Shown here piece after piece: positions 1-6,455 of a stretch of DNA of 64,000 nucleotides. How positions within the stretch are numbered: position 1 is the first letter of the stretch; each line of letters begins with the position of its first letter. This DNA is from an uncultured Aquimarina sp. Lineage in GTDB: Bacteria > Bacteroidota > Bacteroidia > Flavobacteriales > Flavobacteriaceae. The translations under genes were made by a program, and so were the position numbers. The stretch spans positions 1 through 64,000 of the forward strand of contig CANMLS010000029.1 in NCBI GenBank assembly GCA_947498785.1, written 5' to 3'. Below the pieces are notes generated by a model. It was not told the DNA's origin. It did not search any database and was given only the letters and a program-made list of their open reading frames with translations.

Positions 1-29
1 AATATAGATTTTTTCGCATTACTAAAGTG

Positions 30-58
30 CTGCAATGAAATTGCAGGGTTTTTACCCG
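30..58 (+). other. Two adjacent short hairpins at the window edge
   Basis: Two small stem-loops follow each other: CTGCAAT/ATTGCAG and GGGT/ACCC. They lie just before a terminator-like palindrome, so this could be the 3' end of a structured RNA or the 3' region of a gene that lies outside the window. It does not match a tRNA T-arm or tmRNA tail that I recognise. Identity is unknown. Confidence 0.2.
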
Positions 59-82
59 AATTTGAGACCAATAAAAAACCAA

Positions 83-110
83 AAACAAACGCAGTTAACT
101 GCGTTTGTTT
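83..110 (+). terminator. Perfect 28-bp palindrome followed by T-run (terminator-like)
   Basis: A perfect inverted repeat (arms AAACAAACGCAGTT and its complement) is followed directly by TTTATATTTTT. This is a strong intrinsic terminator shape for whatever transcript enters from the left edge. It ends only 26 bp before the ATG of the MarR gene, so it may also act as an attenuator. Confidence 0.7.
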
Positions 111-136
111 TTTATATTTTTGAAAAAAAATATTAC

Positions 137-628
137 ATGTATACTGATTTAGTTAGAGAAATGGGATATATCGCTTTAGCAACAAGATTAAAGCGAATTA
201 GTGATAAAATGACCTATAGTACCCGATTGATGTATAAAAAAATAAATATTGATATTGAACCGAACTGGTACTTAGTCCTCATAATAGTTAAAGAAAACCC
301 AAACATTTCGGTAATGGAAATTGCTAAATATTTAGGATTTGCACATCAGTCAATAATTACAATTACGAATAAAATGGTAGAAAAAGAATATTTACAAGTT
401 TCTAAAGATAAAAAAGACAAAAGAAAAACGATTTTTAATTTAACAAAAAAAGCATACGTTATTTTACCTAAAATACAGAAAATATGGGAATATGGGAAAG
501 AAGTAATCTACGAAATACTAAATGAGGATATATCAATAACTAAACATTTAGAAATATTAGAATCTAATATAGAAGAAACATCATTTGGAGAAAGAATAAT
601 AAAAAAAATAGATGATAAACTAATATGA
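137..628 (+). CDS. MarR-family winged-helix transcriptional regulator
   Basis: This 163-residue protein has the MarR layout: an N-terminal helix, a winged helix-turn-helix around residues 55-90 (NISVMEIAKYLGF, then HQSIITITNKMVEK) and a wing with the DKKDKRK stretch, followed by dimerisation helices. I start at ATG 137 rather than the upstream ATG at 35, because 35 lies before the terminator palindrome and the extra 34 residues look non-coding. A TAnnTTTG-like element (TATTTTTG, 115-122) sits 14 bp before ATG 137. Its stop overlaps the OsmC start (ATGA at 625-628), so it likely autoregulates an operon with that gene. The protein contains no cysteine, so it cannot sense peroxides by the OhrR cysteine mechanism. 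The ligand is unknown. Confidence 0.85.
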   Translation: MYTDLVREMGYIALATRLKRISDKMTYSTRLMYKKINIDIEPNWYLVLIIVKENPNISVMEIAKYLGFAHQSIITITNKMVEKEYLQVSKDKKDKRKTIFNLTKKAYVILPKIQKIWEYGKEVIYEILNEDISITKHLEILESNIEETSFGERIIKKIDDKLI

Positions 629-1095
629 AAAATCATAATTACGAAATTAAAATTGAATGGACAGGTAATGAAGGAAAAGGAACCCTTGATTACAAATCTT
701 ATAACAGAAATCACACTATTTCGGGAAATGAAAAATACAATAAAATATTTGCTTCCTCTGACCCATCATTTTTAGGTGATAAATCAAGATACAATCCAGA
801 AGACCTTTTCCTTTCTTCATTATCCGCTTGTCATATGCTTTGGTACTTACATTTATGCTCTACAAATAAGATAATAGTAACTAGTTATATTGATAATGCA
901 ACAGGGATAATGGAAGAATCAAAAAATGGAAGTGGAAAATTTAGAGAAGTTACATTAAACCCTATAGTAACTATCGAAAATAAAGAACTAGTAGAAAAGG
1001 CAAATAAATTGCATTCCGAGGCTAATAAAATGTGTTTTATTGCAAATTCATGTAATTTTGATATTGATCATAATCCAAAAATAATTGTGAAATAG
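625..1095 (+). CDS. OsmC/Ohr-family peroxiredoxin-like protein
   Basis: A 156-residue OsmC-superfamily protein. The family reduces organic hydroperoxides with two cysteines in the cytoplasm. The signature helix LSSLSACHMLWYLHLC carries Cys69 and Cys78, and a second pair (Cys137, Cys143) lies in KMCFIANSC. Cys69 and Cys137 match the expected catalytic positions. Length is normal for the family. Translational coupling by a 4-bp overlap to the MarR gene suggests that MarR controls it. OsmC and Ohr subtypes are not separated here, and the substrate is unproven. Confidence 0.88.
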   Translation: MKNHNYEIKIEWTGNEGKGTLDYKSYNRNHTISGNEKYNKIFASSDPSFLGDKSRYNPEDLFLSSLSACHMLWYLHLCSTNKIIVTSYIDNATGIMEESKNGSGKFREVTLNPIVTIENKELVEKANKLHSEANKMCFIANSCNFDIDHNPKIIVK

Positions 1096-1126
1096 AAAAC
1101 CTTCCGATCTCTAAAAACAAAAAACA

Positions 1127-1702
1127 ATGAATATTTCAAAAGACAACAACCCTGCATTATTATTAATCGATATTCAAAAAGGTTTTGAAGATATAGCATA
1201 TTGGGGAGGCGAACGTAATAATCCTGATGCCGAAACTAACATGAAAAAACTACTTGCTTTTTGGCGTAAGAAAAATTTACCTGTATTTCACATAAAACAT
1301 TGTTCTATTGCTGCCTCTTCACCATTATCAAAAACCAATCCTGGTAATGATTTCATGGATTTTATAGTTCCGTTAACTAATGAACCCATTATCGAAAAAG
1401 AAGTAAATAGTGCTTTTATTGGTACCAACCTTAAAGAACAATTAGAACACAAAACTATTGATACTATAGTAATTGCTGGTCTTACTACTGATCATTGTAT
1501 TTCTACAACTACAAGAATGGCAGGTAATTTTGGCTTTAAGACTTATTTAATAGAAGATGCTGCAGCCACTTTCAATAAAATTGGAGCTAATGGTGAACAC
1601 TATAGTGCACAACTTATACATGATACAGCTATAGCTAGCCTAAAAGATGAATTTGCAACAATTTTATCTACAGAAACTCTTTTTAACTTTATTGATGAAT
1701 AG
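1127..1702 (+). CDS. Isochorismatase-like cysteine hydrolase
   Basis: A 191-residue cytoplasmic hydrolase of the isochorismatase/nicotinamidase superfamily. The catalytic triad is visible: Asp15 in LLIDIQKGF, Lys91 in IEKEVNSAF and Cys124 in AGLTTDHCIS, preceded by the usual cis-peptide region. Members hydrolyse amide or vinyl-ether bonds; the substrate cannot be told from sequence. It follows the OsmC gene by 31 bp on the same strand and may be co-transcribed. A terminator hairpin follows about 44 bp after the stop. Confidence 0.88.
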   Translation: MNISKDNNPALLLIDIQKGFEDIAYWGGERNNPDAETNMKKLLAFWRKKNLPVFHIKHCSIAASSPLSKTNPGNDFMDFIVPLTNEPIIEKEVNSAFIGTNLKEQLEHKTIDTIVIAGLTTDHCISTTTRMAGNFGFKTYLIEDAAATFNKIGANGEHYSAQLIHDTAIASLKDEFATILSTETLFNFIDE

Positions 1703-1745
1703 CTAATTCAATATTTTATTGGGTTGAAAGAAATCTTAATAAAGT

Positions 1746-1794
1746 AAAGTCCATGTAATACGAAAGATTAAATTTTTCATGATACATGGACTTT
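1746..1794. terminator. Bidirectional terminator between convergent genes
   Basis: Twelve-base arms AAAGTCCATGTA and TACATGGACTTT flank a 25-base loop. It lies between the isochorismatase-like gene on the plus strand and the double-glycine peptide gene on the minus strand, and would serve both. Confidence 0.65.
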
Positions 1795-1873
1795 ATTAAT
1801 AATTAATTTTAAAGAAAAGAAATGTTCTAAAATAGGATTTAAATACTAAAGTATTCATAAACCTATTCAATCA

Positions 1874-2029
1874 TCAGACACATAATCCAGCATCTCCCCA
1901 TCTATAGTCGCAATATGTGCTCCCTGGACAAGGGTAATCCATACTACAGGCAAGCCCTCCTTTTACAAATTTTAACTGATCATTTGATAATTTGTTAACT
2001 CCGTTTAAATCAAGAATTTTTTTTAACAT
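1874..2029 (-). CDS. Short peptide with double-glycine leader (candidate secreted, Cys-rich peptide precursor)
   Basis: A 51-residue ORF on the minus strand. The N-terminal part MLKKILDLNGVNKLS followed by NDQLKFVKGG has the form of Bacteroidota double-glycine leaders of bacteriocin or RiPP-type precursors, which end in G-G. Gly24-Gly25 would be the cleavage site. The 26-residue core begins LACSMDYPCPG and contains four cysteines (28, 34, 40, 50) plus Tyr, Trp and Asp residues. I see no peptidase-ABC transporter or modification enzyme in this window, so it would be an orphan precursor. It sits alone between a terminator and a divergently transcribed hydrolase gene. Function is inferred from the leader only. 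Confidence 0.7.
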   Translation of the reverse strand: MLKKILDLNGVNKLSNDQLKFVKGGLACSMDYPCPGSTYCDYRWGDAGLCV

Positions 2030-2182
2030 AATATAAGATTTTGGTTACATTCAAATTTAATTAAACAAAAACTGAAACCAACAACATATTTTCAGAAGTA
2101 AATTGCATTTTTTTCAGGTGAAAAAATTATATTTAGAAAGTATTTTTTAGCCGTACCGACTGTTTACATAAATAATTTTATA

Positions 2183-3397
2183 ATGAGCCTTTCTAAAGTC
2201 ACTTTTACCAATTCTGAGGGTCAAACGCTATCTGGTCGTTTAGAACTTCCTGTAGACCAACATCCTCATAATTTTGTATTATTTGCACATTGTTTTACTT
2301 GCAATAAAAATCTAGGGGCTGTCAGAAATATTAGTAGAGGACTTACCTCTCTAGGGTTTGGTGTTCTTAGATTTGATTTCACAGGACTTGGAGAAAGCGA
2401 AGGTGATTTTGCTGATACTAATTTTTCTGGAAATGTAGAGGATCTTATTGCCGCCGCAGACTTTCTTAAAAAAGAATACAAATCTCCTACGCTTATTGTT
2501 GGACATTCACTTGGTGGAGCTGCTTCTATTTTTGCAGCCGCAGCAATTGACTCTATAAAAGCAGTAGCAACAGTTGGAGCTCCCTCAAACCCAAAACATG
2601 TAAAGCATTTGTTAAAGAGTGGCTTGGAAGAAATTGAAGCAAATGGTAAAGCCATAGTAAACCTAAGTGGTCGCGATTTTACCATTAAAAAACAATTCAT
2701 TGATGATTTGGAGACTAAATCATTGCCACAGGTTGCTAAAAATTTGGATAAAGCTATATTGGTAATGCATTCTCCTCAAGATACTACAGTAGGAATTAAA
2801 AATGCTGAAGAAATATACCATGCTGCTAAGCATCCAAAAAGTTTTGTCACTTTGGATGGTGCCGATCATTTATTAATGCGAAAAGAAGATTCTATCTATG
2901 TCGGAAAAGTAATTGCAGGATGGTCTTCTCGATATGTAGACATTCCAAAAAAATCAAAAATCAACAGTCGACATCATGTCGTTGCAAGTTTGGGTAACGC
3001 TGAAGGGTATACTACCGAGATGAAAGTAGGGAATCACTATATAGTTGCTGATGAACCAGAAAGTGTTGGAGGTCATGATTTTGGTCCCTCTCCATATGAA
3101 TTTGTATCTGCTGGTTTATCCTCTTGTACTGCAATGACCATAAAAATGTATGTAGCTAGAAAAGGTTGGGATCTCCAAAATATTGAAGTACACACTAGTT
3201 ATAGCAAAACTCATGCTGTAGATTGCGAAAACTGTGAAGACCCTGCAGCAAAAATTGATACTTTTGAGAGAGAAATCAAATTAGAAGGTGATCTCGATGA
3301 AAAGCAAATCAAACGAATCTTACAAATTGCAGATAAATGCCCTGTACACAAAACACTACATAGCGAAACACAAGTGATTACAACCTTGATTTCATAA
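2183..3397 (+). CDS. Bifunctional alpha/beta hydrolase - OsmC fusion protein
   Basis: A 404-residue two-domain protein. Residues 1-245 are an alpha/beta hydrolase with nucleophile Ser109 in GHSLGG, acid Asp200 (HSPQDTTV) and His229 (GADHLL). Residues 260-404 are an OsmC domain with Cys315 in SSCTAMTIKMY and Cys386 in KCPVHKTLH. This fusion is a recognised architecture in Bacteroidota and proteobacteria. The OsmC part should reduce hydroperoxides; the hydrolase substrate is unknown. It is the second OsmC domain within 3 kb. It appears monocistronic, with a 259-bp AT-rich gap after it. Confidence 0.92.
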   Translation: MSLSKVTFTNSEGQTLSGRLELPVDQHPHNFVLFAHCFTCNKNLGAVRNISRGLTSLGFGVLRFDFTGLGESEGDFADTNFSGNVEDLIAAADFLKKEYKSPTLIVGHSLGGAASIFAAAAIDSIKAVATVGAPSNPKHVKHLLKSGLEEIEANGKAIVNLSGRDFTIKKQFIDDLETKSLPQVAKNLDKAILVMHSPQDTTVGIKNAEEIYHAAKHPKSFVTLDGADHLLMRKEDSIYVGKVIAGWSSRYVDIPKKSKINSRHHVVASLGNAEGYTTEMKVGNHYIVADEPESVGGHDFGPSPYEFVSAGLSSCTAMTIKMYVARKGWDLQNIEVHTSYSKTHAVDCENCEDPAAKIDTFEREIKLEGDLDEKQIKRILQIADKCPVHKTLHSETQVITTLIS

Positions 3398-3656
3398 TTC
3401 TATAACTTTTTATATTCAAAAATACATTACCTTAATTCAAAATAAAAACAATCAATAGAAAGTTGTAAATGACGTTCCAATTATAATAGAGATAAGCTTT
3501 AAACACAAACTATTCACATTCAATGATTATATATATAATAGTGACTTAGAGCTAAACTTTAACTAATATTCTCTTTTAAACATGTACCTTCGAGTTGTAT
3601 AAATTAGTATCTATGATAATTACTTTACATGTACTACCCGTTATTTATTAAGTAAT

Positions 3657-4328
3657 ATGACAAAAAAAAATAATACAAGGAACCTCTCTAAACAAGAATT
3701 AGCTGCCCAATTAAAAAAACCAGAAGGAGAAGACGGAAAAGAAGTTGGTAAGAAGATGAATATTGGTAATAAATATATTTGCATAAATTCATATAAAGTA
3801 CTCAATCCTCAAACAAATAGCCTCATTTTAGAAATTGGAATGGGAAATGGTTTATTTATTCAAGAAGTATTAAACCTAAATAATGATTTAAAATATATAG
3901 GATTGGATTTTTCTCAAACCATGATCGATGAAGCAACAAAATTAAACCAAAAACTAATCGATGAGCAAAAAGTTTCATTTGTAAATGGCTCTATTGAAAG
4001 TTTACCATTTGAAGATAATAGTATTGATTATGTAACCTCTACAAATACAATATATTTTTGGCCTAATTTAAAAGAAAATGCCAAAGAAATTTATAGAGTA
4101 CTTAAACCCGATGGGAAAATATTGATTGGATATCGATCAAAAAAAAGGATGAATAAAATTGAACTAACAAAATATGGTTTTAACAAATACACTGAAACGG
4201 AGGTCGAAAATTTATTAGAAAGTACTGGATTCAAAAAAATAAAGACCGAAACTATTTCTGAACCAGACTTTGATTTTGATGGAAAACCAATAAAAATGGA
4301 AGGATTGTATTCCACAGGAATAAAATAA
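3657..4328 (+). CDS. Class I SAM-dependent methyltransferase
   Basis: A 223-residue methyltransferase of the Methyltransf_11 type. Motif I is LEIGMGNGLF (residues 58-67), the acidic loop is YIGLDFSQTMI (80-90), a motif around residues 117-136 holds FEDNSIDYVTS, and EIYRVLKPDGK (144-154) is the usual post-motif helix. The first 40 residues are lysine-rich and may be a flexible lead. No membrane segment is present. Substrate cannot be assigned. The next gene, a Crp-type regulator, begins about 60-110 bp downstream. Confidence 0.85.
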   Translation: MTKKNNTRNLSKQELAAQLKKPEGEDGKEVGKKMNIGNKYICINSYKVLNPQTNSLILEIGMGNGLFIQEVLNLNNDLKYIGLDFSQTMIDEATKLNQKLIDEQKVSFVNGSIESLPFEDNSIDYVTSTNTIYFWPNLKENAKEIYRVLKPDGKILIGYRSKKRMNKIELTKYGFNKYTETEVENLLESTGFKKIKTETISEPDFDFDGKPIKMEGLYSTGIK

Positions 4329-4386
4329 TAATATTCTTCTATACTATATATACACCTATAATCTTACTAAAGATTACTTAAAACCT

Positions 4387-5010
4387 TTGTCAGGAACTTA
4401 TAATTATTACTCTGTACAATTTGAATCTAATATTTTGGAAGAAGCAAAAAGATACTTAAATTCTATTTCAACAATTGGTGAAGAAGCTTATACCGCTTTT
4501 TTTAAAACGCTTGAACTTCGAGATTTTAAAAAAGGAGCTTATTTTGCCAAAGAAGGAAGATATGAGAACCATTTTGGAATTTTAACCAAGGGAGTAGCCA
4601 GAGCATTCTTCAGAAATGTTGAAGGTGTAGAATATAATAAGTTCTTCAACGTACCTATATCCTTTATAGGAGCCTATTCTTCTCTAGTGACAAAAACAAA
4701 AAATTTGATAAATATTCAATGCTTGACAAGTTGTCAAATACTTGTTGGTGAATATGATAATTTTTGTAATTTATACAAAGAATATCCAGAAATCGAAACG
4801 CTTTCGCGAAGATTGTCTGAATTTTATTTCGTTTCCAAGGAAAAACGAGAGATCGAACTTGTCCTACTTGATGGAGAAAGAAGGTATGCAATTTTCAAAG
4901 AAGAATATCCTAATTTGGAACAGTTCATACCTCAATACCACATCGCATCATATTTAGGTATTACAGCCACTCAATTAAGTCGGATCAGAAGATCATTGAC
5001 TCAAAAATGA
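4387..5010 (+). CDS. Crp/Fnr-family transcriptional regulator
   Basis: A protein of up to 207 residues with a cyclic-nucleotide-binding-like beta barrel (FAKEGRYENHFGILTKG and following) and a C-terminal helix-turn-helix (YHIASYLGITATQLSRIRRSL). This short-wing form is common in Bacteroidota. There is no ATG at the start: the frame opens with TTG at 4387, but ACCTTTG at 4383-4389 looks like a promoter core, so TTG at 4435 (before EEAKRYLNS) is a good alternative. It precedes darcynin and SDR genes and probably regulates them. The effector is unknown; no cysteine cluster for an Fe-S centre is seen. Confidence 0.82.
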   Translation: MSGTYNYYSVQFESNILEEAKRYLNSISTIGEEAYTAFFKTLELRDFKKGAYFAKEGRYENHFGILTKGVARAFFRNVEGVEYNKFFNVPISFIGAYSSLVTKTKNLINIQCLTSCQILVGEYDNFCNLYKEYPEIETLSRRLSEFYFVSKEKREIELVLLDGERRYAIFKEEYPNLEQFIPQYHIASYLGITATQLSRIRRSLTQK

Positions 5011-5083
5011 TTTCTTTACATATGTAAATGTTTTTGACGCTGCCATAGTTCAATTTTGTTGTCATAATCATTAAATATCATAA

Positions 5084-5530
5084 ATGAAAAAGGCAACATT
5101 TATTATTCTATTAGGAATCATAACACTATTAAACTTGAATTGTATTATGGCACAAGAATTAACACTTCAAACAAGTACATCCAAACAAGACAAAAAATTT
5201 ACTATCCTAGTATTGTATCGTGCTACAAACTATTGGTTGAGTTTGAACCGAGAAGAAAGAAATCAGTTCACCGAGAAAGAATTGTCCCCAATACTTCAAA
5301 AATTTGAAGACCGATTAAAGGTTAGATTTTATGACAGTGAAGCATTCCATGCAAAAACTTCTGATTTTTTAATTGTGGAAACTAAACTCTTAAAAGACTT
5401 CTATTTTTTTATGGAATATATACGTGATACTAAACTCTTCACAAAACCTTATATAGAATTGAATGATATTATTTTGGGTATAGAAGGTGGATTTGAGGAT
5501 TTTGAAAAAACTGAACTAAAAAATAACTAA
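5084..5530 (+). CDS. Darcynin-like exported protein
   Basis: A 148-residue protein whose body (YRATNYWLSLNREERNQF, DSEAFHAKTSD, ETKLLKDFYFFMEYIRDT) resembles the darcynin family, small proteins of unknown role often regulated with oxidoreductases. Here an N-terminal signal peptide of about 23 residues ending in IMAQ is added, so this copy is probably exported. The following SDR gene starts 1 bp after the stop, so the two are translationally coupled. The Crp-type regulator lies just upstream. Family assignment comes from remembered sequence pattern, not a search. Confidence 0.7.
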   Translation: MKKATFIILLGIITLLNLNCIMAQELTLQTSTSKQDKKFTILVLYRATNYWLSLNREERNQFTEKELSPILQKFEDRLKVRFYDSEAFHAKTSDFLIVETKLLKDFYFFMEYIRDTKLFTKPYIELNDIILGIEGGFEDFEKTELKNN

Positions 5531-5531
5531 G

Positions 5532-6266
5532 ATGAAGTCAACCAATAACAAAATACTCATTACTGGTGGAAGTTCTGGTATTGGATATGAACTGACCAAA
5601 CGTTTTTATGAATTAGGTAATAAATTAATCATTACTGGACGAAATGAGAAGAGGCTTAATAGAGTAAAACTTGATTTCCCAAAAATTGATATTTTCAAAG
5701 GAGATGTTTCTAATGCAAATGAATTGGATAGTTTGATTCTATATTTAGAGCAGGAACACAAAGATCTCAATATTCTTATCAATAATGCTGGTGTTCAATA
5801 TAATTATGAGTTTACGCATACTGATGATACTCTAAATAAAATTAACTATGAAGTTCAGGTTAATTTAATAGCACCAATAAAACTCATCGCTTTATGTCTT
5901 CCAATACTTCAATTACAAAACAGTAGTGCAATAGTAAACATTTCATCAGGATTGAGTATTGTACCAAAACGTTCAGCTCCTGTGTATTGTGGATCCAAAG
6001 CTGGGCTTCATATATTTACCAAGGCCTTGCGATATCAACTAGAACAATCCAACGTCAAAATCTTTGAAATAATACCTCCTTTGGTAGATACACCAATGAC
6101 AAAAGGACGCGGAAAAAGCAAACTTACTACAGAACAATTAGTCTCAGAATTCTTAAAAGGTTTTGAAAAAGAAAAGTATGAGATTAATATTGGTAAGGTC
6201 AAAATATTAAGACTGCTAAATCGTATTTTTCCTAAATTAGCGGAAAACTTATTGAAAAATAATTAA
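5532..6266 (+). CDS. Short-chain dehydrogenase/reductase
   Basis: A 244-residue classical SDR with the cofactor motif TGGSSGIG (11-18), NNAG (84-87) and the catalytic Ser139, Tyr152 and Lys156 (YCGSK). The DltE-like subgroup fits the pattern. It should reduce or oxidise a carbonyl/alcohol with NAD(P); the substrate is unknown. It is coupled to the darcynin-like gene and probably controlled by the upstream Crp-type regulator. Confidence 0.88.
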   Translation: MKSTNNKILITGGSSGIGYELTKRFYELGNKLIITGRNEKRLNRVKLDFPKIDIFKGDVSNANELDSLILYLEQEHKDLNILINNAGVQYNYEFTHTDDTLNKINYEVQVNLIAPIKLIALCLPILQLQNSSAIVNISSGLSIVPKRSAPVYCGSKAGLHIFTKALRYQLEQSNVKIFEIIPPLVDTPMTKGRGKSKLTTEQLVSEFLKGFEKEKYEINIGKVKILRLLNRIFPKLAENLLKNN

Positions 6267-6390
6267 ACTCTATTGAATAGTTTTTCTTGATACATCTTCT
6301 TGCCTTGTATAAAATAATGAAACTACATAGACAATTTTATATGGTAATTTCATATAAAAAGTGGTATCCGGTATTACTGTAAAAAATAAA

Positions 6391-6426
6391 AGAACCCGCT
6401 AATTCTCGATTGAAATAGCGGTTCTT
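6391..6426 (-). terminator. Terminator of the first metallophosphoesterase gene
   Basis: AGAACCCGCTA pairs with TAGCGGTTCT with one bulged base. On the minus strand it is followed by TTTTATTTTTT. It lies 30 bp beyond the stop of the 6456-8993 gene. Confidence 0.7.
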
Positions 6427-6455
6427 AAAATATTTAGTTTTGCGTTTTAAGGTTA

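Noticed and set aside
30-72. Possible tRNA 3' end (a GGGTTTTTACCC arm and GAGACCA tail)
   Set aside because: The loop does not match the T-loop consensus and no acceptor stem partner can be found within the window.
1874-3397. A complete bacteriocin/RiPP biosynthesis cluster around the double-glycine peptide
   Set aside because: Neighbouring genes are an isochorismatase-like hydrolase and a hydrolase-OsmC fusion; neither a peptidase transporter nor a modification enzyme is present.
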